Shown here: piece by piece, positions 16,274-25,649 of the stretch
Position numbering within the stretch: the first letter of the stretch is position 1
Layout: the number at the start of each line of letters is the position of its first letter
Source of the DNA: GCA-2731375 sp964631725
Lineage (GTDB): Bacteria > Pseudomonadota > Alphaproteobacteria > GCA-2731375
Assembly (NCBI GenBank): GCA_964631725.1
Contig: CAZVYX010000002.1
Coordinates: 1 to 64,000, forward strand
Direction of reading: 5' to 3'
Length of the DNA stretch: 64,000 nucleotides
The notes under the pieces: generated by a model
The model's database searches: none
What the model saw: only the letters and a program-made list of their open reading frames with translations
What the model was told of the DNA's origin: nothing
Program-made: the position numbers and the translations under genes

Positions 16274-18727
16274 ATGCCAAAATCCCCGCCCGGCCAGGCC
16301 GCCGTCGTTATCGTCGGCGGCGGCGTCGTCGGTTGTTCCATCGCCTATCATCTGGTCAAGCTGGGCATCACGGATGTGCTGTTGCTGGAGCGCAAGCAGC
16401 TCTCGTCGGGTACGACCTGGCATGCCGCCGGTCTGGTCGGGCAACTGCGGGCGACCCAGAACCTGACCCAGTTGGCGAAATATTCGACCGAGCTTTATGC
16501 CGGGTTGGAGGCCGAGACGGGCCAGGCCACGGGCTTCAAACAGAACGGCTCGATCTCCCTCGCCACCACGGGGGAAAGATTGGAGGAGTTGCGACGGGGC
16601 GCCTCCATGGCGCGGGTATTCGGCCTGGCGGTGGACGAGATCGGCCAGGACGATATTCTCGGCATGTATCCATTGCTCTCGGTTGATGATGTGGTTGGCG
16701 GTGTGTTCCTGCCCAAAGACGGCCAGATCAACCCGACTGACTTGACCCAGGCCCTGGCCAAGGGCGCCCGCGCCGGCGGCGCCACGGTTCTGGAAAATAC
16801 CAAGGTGACGGATATTCTGGTCGATCAGGGCAAGGTCACCGGCGTCATGGTCGATGGCAACCAGATCAAGGCCGACATCGTGGTCAACTGCACCGGCATG
16901 TGGGGCCGGGAAGTGGGGGCGATGACCAGGGCCCTGGTGCCTCTGCACGCCTGCGAACATTTCTATGTGATGACCGACCCGATCGAGGGCGTGCATTCCG
17001 GCCTGCCGGTGCTGCGTGATCCCGATAATTACGCCTATTTAAAGGAAGACGCCGGCAAGATCCTGCTCGGTGCGTTCGAGCCGGAGGCCAAGCCGTGGGG
17101 CATGGACGGGATCCCGGAAGATTTCTGCTTTGACGAACTGCCCAACGACATGGACCATTTCATGCCGGTCTTGGAGCGCGCCATGTCGCGCATGCCGGCT
17201 CTGGAGCACACCGGCATCCGAACCTGGTTCTGTGGCCCGGAAAGCTTCACCCCCGACAACCGCTATCACCTGGGCGAGGTGCCGGAGACCAAGGGACTGT
17301 TCGTTGCCTGCGGCTTCAATTCCATCGGCATTCAATCGGCCGGCGGCGTCGGCAAGGTGATGGCGGAATGGATCCGCGACGGCTATCCGCCCCTGGATTT
17401 GTGGGACGTGGATATCCGCCGTACCCTGCCGCACCAAAGCAACGCCCGCTATCTGCGTGAACGGGTCAGTGAATGCCTCGGCCTGCTGTACGCACCCCAT
17501 TGGCCGTTTTATCAATACCGCACCGCCCGGGGTGTGCGGAAATCACCCCTGCATGATCGCCTTACCCAGGCCGGCGCCTGTTTCGGTGAAACGGCGGGCT
17601 GGGAGCGGGCCAACTGGTATGCGCCCGGCGAAACCGCGCCAGCGTACGAATACAGCTATGGCCGGCAGAACTGGTTCGAATTGTCGGCGGCGGAACACAT
17701 GGCGGTCCGCGAAGGCGTGGCGATGTTCGAGCAATCCTCGTTCGCCAAGTTCCAGCTTGCCGGCCGGGACGCCCTGGCCGTGCTGAACCAGGTCTGCGCC
17801 AATCAGGTCGATGTGGCGCCGGGGCGCACGGTTTATACCCAGTGGCTGAACGATCGGGGCGGTATCGAGGCCGACCTGACGGTGACCCGGGCGGCCGAGG
17901 ACGAATTCCTCATTGTCACCTCCGCCACCTCGCAAATGCGCGATTATCACTGGCTGAAGTCGCATATTCCCGGCGATGCCCACGCTCACCTGGTCGATAT
18001 CACCTCGGCCCAGGCGGTGTTGTCGATCATGGGGCCAAGGTCGCGTGACCTGCTGGCCTCCGTCACGGATACGGATATGAGCAACGAGGCCTTTCCGTTC
18101 GGCGCCTCCCGCGAGATCGATATCGCCTATGCCACCCTGCGCGCCACGCGGTTGACCTATGTGGGGGAGCTGGGTTGGGAGCTCTATATCCCGACGGAAC
18201 TGGTCCAAGGGGTCTATGATGAAATCATCGCGGCGGGGGCGCAATTCGGCCTTCGCCATGCCGGTTATCATGCCCTGGATTCCCTGCGTATCGAAAAGGC
18301 CTATCGCCACTGGGGCCACGACATCACCGATGAGGATACACCGATCGAGGCCGGCCTGGGCTTTGCCGTTGCCTGGGACAAGGCGGGCGGCTTCATCGGG
18401 CGCGATGCGCTGCTGCGGCAGCGTGAAACGGGACCGCATCAGCGCCTGGTGCAATTCAAGCTGGAGGACCCGGAAAAGCTGCTCTATCACAATGAACCGA
18501 TCTGGCGCGATGGCGTCATCGTCGGCTACCTGCGTTCGGGCAACTATGGCCACGGCCTCGGCGGCGCGATCGGCCTGGGCTACGTCACGGATCCGGCGGG
18601 CGGCGTGGTCGACGCCGCATTCGTCAATGCCGGTGCGTACAAAATTGAAGTCGCCTGCGAACAGATCGCGGCAACGGCTTCGCTGCGGCCGATGTATGAT
18701 CCGAAAAGCGCGCGAATCCGGGCCTGA
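16274..18727 (+). CDS. FAD-dependent dimethylglycine/sarcosine dehydrogenase-like protein
   Basis: Oxidative demethylase type flavoprotein of 817 aa. Residues 10-37 form the FAD Rossmann motif (VIVGGGVVGCSIAYHL). TTWHAAG places a histidine at H50, the residue that carries covalent FAD in mammalian DMGDH. The DAO domain runs to about 365, followed by an FAO-type middle domain. The C-terminal half (about 430-810) is a GcvT-like folate-binding domain with GELGWELYIP and a C-terminal barrel. It probably demethylates dimethylglycine, sarcosine or a relative, passing the one-carbon unit to tetrahydrofolate. ATG preceded by GGGAGCG. Flanking Ldh-type reductase may act in the same pathway. Confidence 0.9.
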   Translation: MPKSPPGQAAVVIVGGGVVGCSIAYHLVKLGITDVLLLERKQLSSGTTWHAAGLVGQLRATQNLTQLAKYSTELYAGLEAETGQATGFKQNGSISLATTGERLEELRRGASMARVFGLAVDEIGQDDILGMYPLLSVDDVVGGVFLPKDGQINPTDLTQALAKGARAGGATVLENTKVTDILVDQGKVTGVMVDGNQIKADIVVNCTGMWGREVGAMTRALVPLHACEHFYVMTDPIEGVHSGLPVLRDPDNYAYLKEDAGKILLGAFEPEAKPWGMDGIPEDFCFDELPNDMDHFMPVLERAMSRMPALEHTGIRTWFCGPESFTPDNRYHLGEVPETKGLFVACGFNSIGIQSAGGVGKVMAEWIRDGYPPLDLWDVDIRRTLPHQSNARYLRERVSECLGLLYAPHWPFYQYRTARGVRKSPLHDRLTQAGACFGETAGWERANWYAPGETAPAYEYSYGRQNWFELSAAEHMAVREGVAMFEQSSFAKFQLAGRDALAVLNQVCANQVDVAPGRTVYTQWLNDRGGIEADLTVTRAAEDEFLIVTSATSQMRDYHWLKSHIPGDAHAHLVDITSAQAVLSIMGPRSRDLLASVTDTDMSNEAFPFGASREIDIAYATLRATRLTYVGELGWELYIPTELVQGVYDEIIAAGAQFGLRHAGYHALDSLRIEKAYRHWGHDITDEDTPIEAGLGFAVAWDKAGGFIGRDALLRQRETGPHQRLVQFKLEDPEKLLYHNEPIWRDGVIVGYLRSGNYGHGLGGAIGLGYVTDPAGGVVDAAFVNAGAYKIEVACEQIAATASLRPMYDPKSARIRA

Positions 18728-18848
18728 CCAATAGCCGGATAAGCCTTTGTTAACGATGTATATTTATCTTTTCAGCCATTAGGTGAAGCATGTCCCGGTC
18801 TCCTTGGGGGAGGTCCCTTAATCGGGCATGCGAATGGAGGCACCACTG

Positions 18849-19595
18849 ATGGCGAGAGCGCGCAGGATATCCGAAGACGGCGTCGCGGACTGGCAGCCGG
18901 GTATCGGCCATAACAGCAATTACGCCCCGCCCGAGGAATTGGAGGCGGAACTGGCGGCCTTGCGCGCGGCCGAGGCCGAGACGGCGGAGCAAAACCAGCC
19001 GAAGCTGATCGAATACCTGTACGAAGTGCGCTTTCATCCAGGCGGCAGCCTGACCGCGGGCGAATTGGAAGCCTTCGATATGAAGCATGCCCAGCGCCAG
19101 TTGCGGGTCATTCTGGGCGTTACGCAATTGCCGACCGACACCCGCATCGTCGAGAAGAATGTCGTCGAAGAGGAACAGCGCCGCCGCAACGCCGAGCGCA
19201 ACCGCCGCCTGCTGCGCACCTTGACGGCGCATCACCGCTGGCTGCAGGGCGACAGCGATGGCGTGCGGGCCGATCTGTCGGATGAAAATCTCAGCGAGGT
19301 CAATCTCGAAGGCCGGGACTTGAGCCATGTCAGCCTGACCAACGCCAAACTGTCCGGCGCCCGGCTGCGCGGGGCCAAACTGGTGGGGGCCGATCTGACC
19401 GGTGCCGACTTGAGCGGTGCCAATCTGATCGACAGCAATCTCTCAAGCGCCTCCCTGACCGAAGCCAACCTGATTGAAGCCGATTTGTCGTCGGCCAATC
19501 TGCAGGGCACCGATCTTTGGCGCGCCAATCTGGCCCGCAGCATCATTTCGCCCGAAAGCCTGCATCAGGCCCTCAATTGCGAGGCACCGAAGTAG
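18849..19595 (+). CDS. Pentapeptide-repeat protein
   Basis: The 248-aa protein has a charged helical N-terminal part (residues 1-130, including a coiled-coil-like stretch VEEEQRRRNAERNRR). It is followed by about sixteen A(D/N)LXX pentapeptides (roughly 140-230, e.g. GADLTGADLSGANL) that fold as a right-handed quadrilateral beta-helix. The segment DWQPGIGHNSNY near the start is a motif seen in other alphaproteobacterial proteins. Function unknown; no Qnr-like diagnostic residues can be argued. Start 18849 has GGAGG eight bases upstream, better than the in-frame ATG at 18828. Confidence 0.85.
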   Translation: MARARRISEDGVADWQPGIGHNSNYAPPEELEAELAALRAAEAETAEQNQPKLIEYLYEVRFHPGGSLTAGELEAFDMKHAQRQLRVILGVTQLPTDTRIVEKNVVEEEQRRRNAERNRRLLRTLTAHHRWLQGDSDGVRADLSDENLSEVNLEGRDLSHVSLTNAKLSGARLRGAKLVGADLTGADLSGANLIDSNLSSASLTEANLIEADLSSANLQGTDLWRANLARSIISPESLHQALNCEAPK

Positions 19596-19599
19596 GCAT

Positions 19600-20448
19600 C
19601 TAGCCCTTCTTTTGACCCACATAGTTGTAGTGGGTCAGCAGGGGCGATAGCCAATTCCGCTCCATCCCAGCTTCCAATCCGGCCAGACCTTCAAAGGCGG
19701 CGCGGTTGGGGAAGACTCGAAACCGCCGCAGGGATTGGCGTTCAATGCCCTCCCTGGCGAAGGCGCGGGTCAGCGCCCTTGCGGTGATGACGCGTTCGAC
19801 GCCGTATTGCATGCTGGTACCGTCCGGTCCTTGTTGCGTGGCCACGCGCGGCAGACCGCGGCGCCAAAGCAGTTCGATCTGCAACAGCGGGTTCATGGCA
19901 TTGGCTTCCGATATCACCAGATGGCCACCCGGGGCGACCAATCGGGCCAGATGGGGCACCACCTCCGCCCGTGGCTCGAGGTGATGAAAGGCCTGCTCCA
20001 ACCAGACCAGATCATAGGGTTCCACCGGCAGGTCCAGCACCGGCGTCGTCGTGAAGCTGCAATCCAGGGTCCGGCCCAAAACCGTTTCCAAAACATCCTT
20101 GCGGGCCTGGGCACCAGCGACCCGGTCCGGACGCACATCCAATGCCGTGACGCGGGCGCCAAGTTGCGCGAACCACAGCGACTCCGTGCCCAGGCCGCAA
20201 CCGATTTCCAGCAGGCGCAGGCCGGGCGCGGCCCTGACAATGGCCTCCGCCTCGCGCACCTGCTCGGCGTAAAGGCGCTGCATGCGCGCACCGAATGCCC
20301 GTTGGAAGCTGGCGTAGTAACCGGCCAGTACATCTTGTTCCACCGCCGGCAGTCTCGGCTCGGCTAGCCACCAGGCTAGGAAAGCCGCGATGCCGTCGTC
20401 AATGGGCGGCGGTCCGGCTTTCGCCTCTGCAATTTCCGGCTCCGCCAT
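19600..20448 (-). CDS. Class I SAM-dependent methyltransferase
   Basis: A 282-aa methyltransferase with motif I LLEIGCGLGTESLWFA (about 80-95), the acidic post-I loop ALDVRPDR, a motif IV-like DLVWLEQAFHHLEP and motif VI ARLVAPGGHLVISEAN. The N-terminal 60 residues and C-terminal 80 may define substrate specificity; no known family recognised. The start ATG at 20448 lies three bases beyond the dipeptidase stop with GGAAG inside that gene's end, so translation is coupled. Last gene of a three-gene reverse operon. Confidence 0.85.
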   Translation of the reverse strand: MAEPEIAEAKAGPPPIDDGIAAFLAWWLAEPRLPAVEQDVLAGYYASFQRAFGARMQRLYAEQVREAEAIVRAAPGLRLLEIGCGLGTESLWFAQLGARVTALDVRPDRVAGAQARKDVLETVLGRTLDCSFTTTPVLDLPVEPYDLVWLEQAFHHLEPRAEVVPHLARLVAPGGHLVISEANAMNPLLQIELLWRRGLPRVATQQGPDGTSMQYGVERVITARALTRAFAREGIERQSLRRFRVFPNRAAFEGLAGLEAGMERNWLSPLLTHYNYVGQKKG

Positions 20449-20450
20449 GG

Positions 20451-21404
20451 CTACTTCCAAACCTGCGTGGCGATGCGGCGAAAATTGCCGCCCAGCACGG
20501 CCCGAACTGTGTCGCCGCCATGGTTTCGCCGGCTCAGTTCCTCGCCGATCTCGCCGATTTGCACGGGCGCGGCGCAGCGGACCGCGCTGTCAGGATATTG
20601 CGACTTGGGCCAGAAGCGATCGTTTTGCGCCAGGGTTTCACTGAAACCGTCACCGTCGTCCGAGGCATGGAAATAGTCGAGCCCGATGCCCACGTGCGCG
20701 GCGCCAATCAGATCGAGATAATACTCAATATGGTCCGTAATCGACGCCGTGGAGATATCGTCCGTGCCGACGAAAAGCCCGATGCCGTTGACCCCAACCA
20801 CACCGCCCGTCTCGGCGCATCGCCTGGCCTGATCATCGCCGATATTGCGTTCGTGATCCCGCAGGGCGCTGGCGTTGGAATGGGAAAAAACCACCGGGTC
20901 GCGGGAAATCTCCATCGCCTCCATGGTGGTCCGATAGCCGCAGTGGGAACAATCAATCACCATGCCGACGGCATTCATTTCGGCCACCACGGCGCGGCCG
21001 AACGCGCTTAAACCGATATTCTGGTCGTGACAACCCGCACCGGCCGAATTGTTCAGGTTATAGGCGAACAGCATCTGCCTGACACCGAGGTCGTAGTAGA
21101 AGCGCACCATATCCACGGACCCGTTCAGGGCGCGCATGCCTTCGATGTCGAAGGCCACCGCCATTTCCCCTGCCGCGATGGCCTGGTCCATATCGTCGAC
21201 GCCGGCAACCAGACGATAGCCGTCCGTGCGGCGCAGCCAGTCGCGGGCCAGGGCGAGTGCCGCAATGGTGTCCTGCCAGGCATTGACGTCATAGCCGACG
21301 TTGACCGAAAGAAAATCGACACCCGCCGCTTTCCAGATTTCCAGCGTCGCCAGATCATCGGCGCTCCGCGTTTCGAAGCCGGCATGGGCGTCCCAGATCA
21401 GCAT
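20451..21404 (-). CDS. M19 membrane dipeptidase family protein
   Basis: A 317-aa TIM-barrel metallopeptidase of the renal dipeptidase family. Conserved zinc-site features are the bridging glutamate in AFDIEGMRAL, His in DCSHCGYRT and His in VVFSHSNA. The first ligand pair, usually H-x-D in a DGHND-like motif, reads DAHAGF (H7, G9), so the aspartate is missing. Substrate may be a D-amino-acid-containing dipeptide or a different amide. The ATG at 21404 follows the upstream methyltransferase stop by 19 bases; the Shine-Dalgarno is weak. It lies between two methyltransferases in one operon. Confidence 0.85.
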   Translation of the reverse strand: MLIWDAHAGFETRSADDLATLEIWKAAGVDFLSVNVGYDVNAWQDTIAALALARDWLRRTDGYRLVAGVDDMDQAIAAGEMAVAFDIEGMRALNGSVDMVRFYYDLGVRQMLFAYNLNNSAGAGCHDQNIGLSAFGRAVVAEMNAVGMVIDCSHCGYRTTMEAMEISRDPVVFSHSNASALRDHERNIGDDQARRCAETGGVVGVNGIGLFVGTDDISTASITDHIEYYLDLIGAAHVGIGLDYFHASDDGDGFSETLAQNDRFWPKSQYPDSAVRCAAPVQIGEIGEELSRRNHGGDTVRAVLGGNFRRIATQVWK

Positions 21405-21423
21405 ATTGTTGATACCCGCAAGG

Positions 21424-22053
21424 TCATCCGCGATGCGCCGCCACGACCCAGCCCGGGCGGTCCAGGGCCTGCATATAGTTCGATTTCTCGGTTGATGCCA
21501 GGCGCCAGGTGCCGTCTTCCTCCAGTGCGCGGAATTGCGCGGGATAGTCGTCTTCGTCATAGGGGATGGCGTTAATGTAAAAGATCAACAATCCGCCTGG
21601 CCGGACACAACCTATGATCCCGGCCAGGTGTTGCGGGCCCAGGTGGCCGCCGCCGAAACAGCCGACGCCGATCGCCGCATCGTAGCGCCGCCCGACCAGG
21701 TCGATGGCGGCGGTCATGTCGCGCTGCAGAAGTTCGCCATAGATCCCCTTGCGCCGGGCCTGTTCCAGCATGGCCGGCGAGATGTCCAGTCCGTCCATGT
21801 GGCGGAAACCCCGGGCGCTGAGTTCCTGGCCCACCAATCCGGTGCCGCAACCGAGATCCAGAATGCGTCCGTCCCGATCGCCGCAGTGCGCCGCAAGGGC
21901 ATCCGCCGCTATACGGGGCGCGATATAGCCGTAATCCCGCTGCAAATTGTCCTCGTAGGTCGGGGCCCAGTCCTCGTATATATCCAGGGATGAACCCGAA
22001 CCGCCGCCCAGGGCCGTCAACCTGGCGACAAAGCCTTCAAGTTTTTTCGCCAC
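21424..22053 (-). CDS. SAM-dependent methyltransferase, WBSCR27/METTL27-like
   Basis: A 209-aa class I methyltransferase. YEDWAPTYEDNL in the N-terminal part, motif I ILDLGCGTGLVGQEL (about 64-78), GLDISPAMLEQAR (post I) and CVRPGGLLIFYIN near 150 are the pattern of the METTL27-like group. The initiator is a GTG at 22053 with AGGACGGC and GGAGG upstream. Small-molecule methylation is likely but the acceptor is unknown. First gene of the operon with the M19 dipeptidase and a second methyltransferase. Confidence 0.85.
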   Translation of the reverse strand: MAKKLEGFVARLTALGGGSGSSLDIYEDWAPTYEDNLQRDYGYIAPRIAADALAAHCGDRDGRILDLGCGTGLVGQELSARGFRHMDGLDISPAMLEQARRKGIYGELLQRDMTAAIDLVGRRYDAAIGVGCFGGGHLGPQHLAGIIGCVRPGGLLIFYINAIPYDEDDYPAQFRALEEDGTWRLASTEKSNYMQALDRPGWVVAAHRG

Positions 22054-22236
22054 GCCGTCCTATTCCTCCGTTGCCGCGCCGTGCCGGCTAGTTTAGCCCG
22101 AGGGAGCACGCATACGAACCGCCATATTGGCCTGCATACCAAAATCCGTATTTGGCGGCGGCGCGGCGCCGTGGCATCATTGGGCAATTATTGGTCGATG
22201 GGCGCCCAGGGCTGCCCAAAAAGGAGAAGCCGCAAA

Positions 22237-23865
22237 ATGAAAGCCGTTGAAGCCGTCGTTGAAATTCTCAAGCGGGAAGGGGTCGAATGCCTGATTGGCT
22301 ACCCTGTCAATCATGTCCTGGAATATGCCGCCCGCTGGGATATTCGGCCCATCATCGTGCGTCAGGAACGGATCGGCCTGCATATGGCGGATGCCATGTC
22401 GCGCCTGACGTCAGGCAAGAAAATCGGCGTTTTCGCCATGCAGCACGGTCCCGGCTCGGAGAACGCCTTTGGCGGCGTGGCTCAGGCATTTGGCGAGGGC
22501 GTGCCGATTTTGGTGCTGCCCATGGGCTACGCCAGGCGCATTGCCCATATCCGCCCCAACTTCAACTCGACCGAGGCCATGGCCCATGTGGCCAAGACGA
22601 CGGAACCGGTCACCTCGGCAGATGAAGTGCCCAACGTCATGCGCCGGGCGTTTACCCAGTTGCGTCATGGCCGGGGCGGCCCCTGCGTCGTGGAGATCCC
22701 CACGGATGTCTTTAACGAGGAGCTTTCCGGTGAATTGAACTATACGCCCGTAGGCTCCACCCGCTACGGCCCCGACAGTGCGGACGTGGCGAAGGCGGCG
22801 GAAATGCTGGTCGCGGCCAAGAACCCGGTGATCTACGCCGGCGGCGGCGTGCATTTCGCCGAGGCCTGGCCGCAACTGAAGCAACTGGCGGAACTATTGG
22901 CGATCCCCGTCTGTACCTCGCTGAGCGGCAAGAGCGCCTTTCCGGAGGATCATCCGCTTTCACTTGGCGCGGGCGGCCTGGCCTTTCCCAAGGCGGTGCA
23001 TCAGTATCTGCATGCCTCGGACCTCATTTTTGGCGTGGGTTGCAGTTTTACGGAAAGTTCCTTCGGCATTGCCATGCCCAAGGGCAAGCGCATCATTCAT
23101 GCCACCCTGGACCCGATCGACCTGAACAAGGATGTGGAGATTGAACTGGGACTGTTGGGCGATGCGGCCCTGACCCTGGAGGCCTTGATCGGGGCGGCGG
23201 AAGATCTGATCGACGGGCCACGGGACAATGCCCCGGTGGCGGCCGAGATCGCCGCTGTGCACGAGGAATGGCTGGCTCAGTGGATGCCGAAATTGACCTC
23301 CGATCAGAATCCCATGACGCCCTACCGGGTGCTGTGGGATTTGCAGAATACGGTGGACAAGGACAACACCATCATCACCCATGATGCCGGCTCGCCGCGG
23401 GATCAGCTCTCCCCCTTCTGGCGGGCGACCAAGCCGCTCAGCTATATCGGCTGGGGCAAGACCACGCAGTTGGGCTATGGCCTTGGCCTCGCCATGGGGG
23501 CCAAGCTGGTCCGGCCCGACGCCCTGTGCATCAATGTTTGGGGCGATGCCGCCATTGGCTTCACTGGCATGGATTTCGAAACGGCGGTGCGGGAGCGTAT
23601 TCCCATTCTGTCGATCCTGCTCAACAACTTCTCCATGGCGATTGAATTGAAGATCATGGAAGTCTCGACGGAGAAATACCGCTCCACCGATATTTCCGGC
23701 GACTATGCCGCCATGGCGCGGTCGTTCGGCGGCTATGGCGAGCGGGTGACCGACCCGGCCGAAATCATTCCCGCCATTCAGCGCGGTATCGCCCAAACCG
23801 AGGCGGGCGTACCGGCCCTATTGGAATTCATCACCGACAAGGAAGTCGAAATCTCGCGTTTCTGA
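22237..23865 (+). CDS. ThDP-dependent enzyme, acetolactate synthase-like
   Basis: A 542-aa member of the AHAS/benzoylformate decarboxylase superfamily. The N-terminal Pyr domain has the catalytic glutamate in IIVRQERIG (E44) and AMQHGPGSENAFGG. The central domain follows, and the C-terminal PP domain has the ThDP/Mg motif as GDA-x24-NN near residue 437 (GDG is more usual). The reaction cannot be fixed from sequence; branched-chain acetolactate synthesis is unlikely because no small subunit is adjacent. The start at 22237 is supported by AAGGAG ten bases upstream. A nitrilase-type gene follows 18 bases later, presumably in the same pathway. Confidence 0.85.
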   Translation: MKAVEAVVEILKREGVECLIGYPVNHVLEYAARWDIRPIIVRQERIGLHMADAMSRLTSGKKIGVFAMQHGPGSENAFGGVAQAFGEGVPILVLPMGYARRIAHIRPNFNSTEAMAHVAKTTEPVTSADEVPNVMRRAFTQLRHGRGGPCVVEIPTDVFNEELSGELNYTPVGSTRYGPDSADVAKAAEMLVAAKNPVIYAGGGVHFAEAWPQLKQLAELLAIPVCTSLSGKSAFPEDHPLSLGAGGLAFPKAVHQYLHASDLIFGVGCSFTESSFGIAMPKGKRIIHATLDPIDLNKDVEIELGLLGDAALTLEALIGAAEDLIDGPRDNAPVAAEIAAVHEEWLAQWMPKLTSDQNPMTPYRVLWDLQNTVDKDNTIITHDAGSPRDQLSPFWRATKPLSYIGWGKTTQLGYGLGLAMGAKLVRPDALCINVWGDAAIGFTGMDFETAVRERIPILSILLNNFSMAIELKIMEVSTEKYRSTDISGDYAAMARSFGGYGERVTDPAEIIPAIQRGIAQTEAGVPALLEFITDKEVEISRF

Positions 23866-23883
23866 CGCCAAGGAGTAGATGCC

Positions 23884-24756
23884 ATGACCACGCCACGCCC
23901 GATGACTGTTTCCGCCATCCAGATCACCTCGGATGACGCCGCCAAGGACGCCACGGTTGAGAGGATGATGGGTTTCCTGGATGTGGCCGGGCGGCGCGGC
24001 TCCGAACTGGTCGTACTGCCCGAGATTTGGACCGGCGCGGGGCTGTCCACGGACGATGTCTATCTTGACCTGGCCGAGACGATTCCCGGCCCTACTACCG
24101 ATCTGCTGGCCGAGAAAGCCCAGAAATACGGCATGTATATTGTCGGCTCCATGTACGAGCGGCAGGGCAACCAGCACTACAATTCCTCGCCCCTGATTAC
24201 GCCGGAGGGGGAGATCATGGGCAAATACTGGAAGACCCATCTGTTCGACGCCCCGAACCGGCCCGATATCAAGGGCGGCATCCGCGAGTCAGACCATGTA
24301 GAGGCGGGGACGGAACTGCCGGTGTTTCAGACCGATCCGGCCAAGGTGGGGGTTTCGGTCTGTTCCGATTTGCGCTTTCCGGAAGTCTACCGCGAACTTG
24401 CCCTGAAGGGCGCCGAGGTGATCGTCTGCGCCTCCGCCTTCCTCAGCCCGCGTTTCGACCATTGGGAGTTTTTCCTCCGTGCCCGCGCCACGGAGAACCA
24501 ATGCTGGGTCGTGGCCTCGGGCCAATACGGCGTCGAGCCGCAATCGGGCATCGCCTTCGTCGGCCGGTCCATGGTGGTCGATCCCTGGGGCACGGTGGTC
24601 GCCACGGCCTCCGATGAGGAGGGCGTCATCACGACCGAGATCGACCTGAACTTCGCCGACGAGGTCAAGCGCCGCTATCCCCTGATGGATCAACGGCGCC
24701 CCGACATGTACAACCACATTGGCAAACCCAAGGACCAGGTGCCGCTGTATAAATAG
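23884..24756 (+). CDS. Carbon-nitrogen hydrolase (nitrilase superfamily)
   Basis: A 290-aa nitrilase-fold amidase. The catalytic triad is complete: E47 (LPEIW), K117 (YWKTHLF) and C160 (SVCSDLRFPE). The AREN-like RARATENQCWVV segment is typical. Likely hydrolyses an amide, carbamoyl or nitrile compound; the cognate substrate is unknown. AAGGAG precedes the ATG. Its short distance to the ThDP enzyme suggests the two process one substrate. A TfoX-N protein gene begins 14 bases downstream. Confidence 0.88.
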   Translation: MTTPRPMTVSAIQITSDDAAKDATVERMMGFLDVAGRRGSELVVLPEIWTGAGLSTDDVYLDLAETIPGPTTDLLAEKAQKYGMYIVGSMYERQGNQHYNSSPLITPEGEIMGKYWKTHLFDAPNRPDIKGGIRESDHVEAGTELPVFQTDPAKVGVSVCSDLRFPEVYRELALKGAEVIVCASAFLSPRFDHWEFFLRARATENQCWVVASGQYGVEPQSGIAFVGRSMVVDPWGTVVATASDEEGVITTEIDLNFADEVKRRYPLMDQRRPDMYNHIGKPKDQVPLYK

Positions 24757-24770
24757 TCCCATAAGTCGTT

Positions 24771-25139
24771 ATGGCCGTTTCGCCGGAATATCGCGCCTTC
24801 ATTGAAGATCTCGTGGCGCCACTTGGGCATGTCAGCACGCGGCGCATGTTTGGCGGGCTGGGCGTCTTTTATCGCGGCCTGATGTTCGCCCTGATCGCCC
24901 GGGACGTGCTGCATTTCAAGGTCGATGACGAAAATCGTCCCGATTACGAGGCCGAGGGCATGGAGCCCTTCAGCTATATGCGCCAGGGCAAGAAACGGGG
25001 TTTGAACAGCTATTGGACCGTGCCGGTCGATGTGCTGGATAACGAGGATGAATTCCTGACCTGGGCCCGAAAGGCGGCGGAAGCGGCCCTGCGCGCCGAT
25101 GCCGCCAAGGGCGGGAAAAAGGCCTCCTCAACCAGTTAG
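24771..25139 (+). CDS. TfoX N-terminal domain protein
   Basis: A 122-aa protein consisting of the TfoX/Sxy N-terminal domain (FIEDLVAPLGHVSTRRMFGGLGVFYRG, then FALIARDVLHFKVDDENRPDYE). It lacks the C-terminal TfoX domain, so a competence activator role like that of Sxy is not implied. The tail is lysine/alanine rich. It ends overlapping by four bases with the converging GFA gene. Confidence 0.88.
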   Translation: MAVSPEYRAFIEDLVAPLGHVSTRRMFGGLGVFYRGLMFALIARDVLHFKVDDENRPDYEAEGMEPFSYMRQGKKRGLNSYWTVPVDVLDNEDEFLTWARKAAEAALRADAAKGGKKASSTS

Positions 25140-25513
25140 TCTTGATCAGGCACCCAAGGGTGCCGATGCTGCTTCCAGACCGATTGCGTCGGCGCGGGAA
25201 ATGACGGATCGGCGAATGCGCCGACGGCAACGGCAATCAATGCCGGCATGCGTTCCGGCTCCCAATACACCGACGAGCCACATTCGGGACAGAAATGGAA
25301 TTTGACCGCGTGGCCGCTATCGGATGAACGCTGATAGGCGTTTGCACGGCCCCTGGCTGTGACGTCGTCGCGAAGATAAAAGGCGGCGATACCGTAGGTG
25401 CTGCCTGTCCGCCGCTGGCAGTCCAGGCAATGGCAAAGTGACACCTTTTGCGGCTCGCCAAGGCAGTCAATGGCAAGCTGGCCGCAGGCACATGAAGCAG
25501 TCCGGGTTCCCAT
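25136..25513 (-). CDS. GFA-family zinc protein (CENP-V/GFA)
   Basis: A 125-aa protein with the zinc-binding cysteine pattern of glutathione-dependent formaldehyde-activating enzyme homologues: SCACGQL, CHCLDCQRRTGS and FCPECGSSV. Most members have no proven activity; a direct role in formaldehyde handling is not assured. Start at MGTRTASCACG, with an excellent GGAGGAGGTG before it. A second GFA protein is at 60038. The upstream 5' region marks the GC-rich edge of the AT-richer island that follows. Confidence 0.88.
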   Translation of the reverse strand: MGTRTASCACGQLAIDCLGEPQKVSLCHCLDCQRRTGSTYGIAAFYLRDDVTARGRANAYQRSSDSGHAVKFHFCPECGSSVYWEPERMPALIAVAVGAFADPSFPAPTQSVWKQHRHPWVPDQD

Positions 25514-25649
25514 CACCTCCTCCAAAGGTAAGCAGCCTAGAGAAATCTGAAGTTTTGATAGTGCATCTGTTTGAATATCCTGCCGATTGACGACCCTATC
25601 CAAATTGGCTGCGACTTCCTATATGCTTAGAAATCGGCATGGAGGAACG

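Noticed and set aside
16274..18727. GcvT-like half as a separate aminomethyltransferase gene
   Set aside because: The frame is continuous with the FAD domain and the two-domain arrangement is normal for DMGDH-type enzymes.
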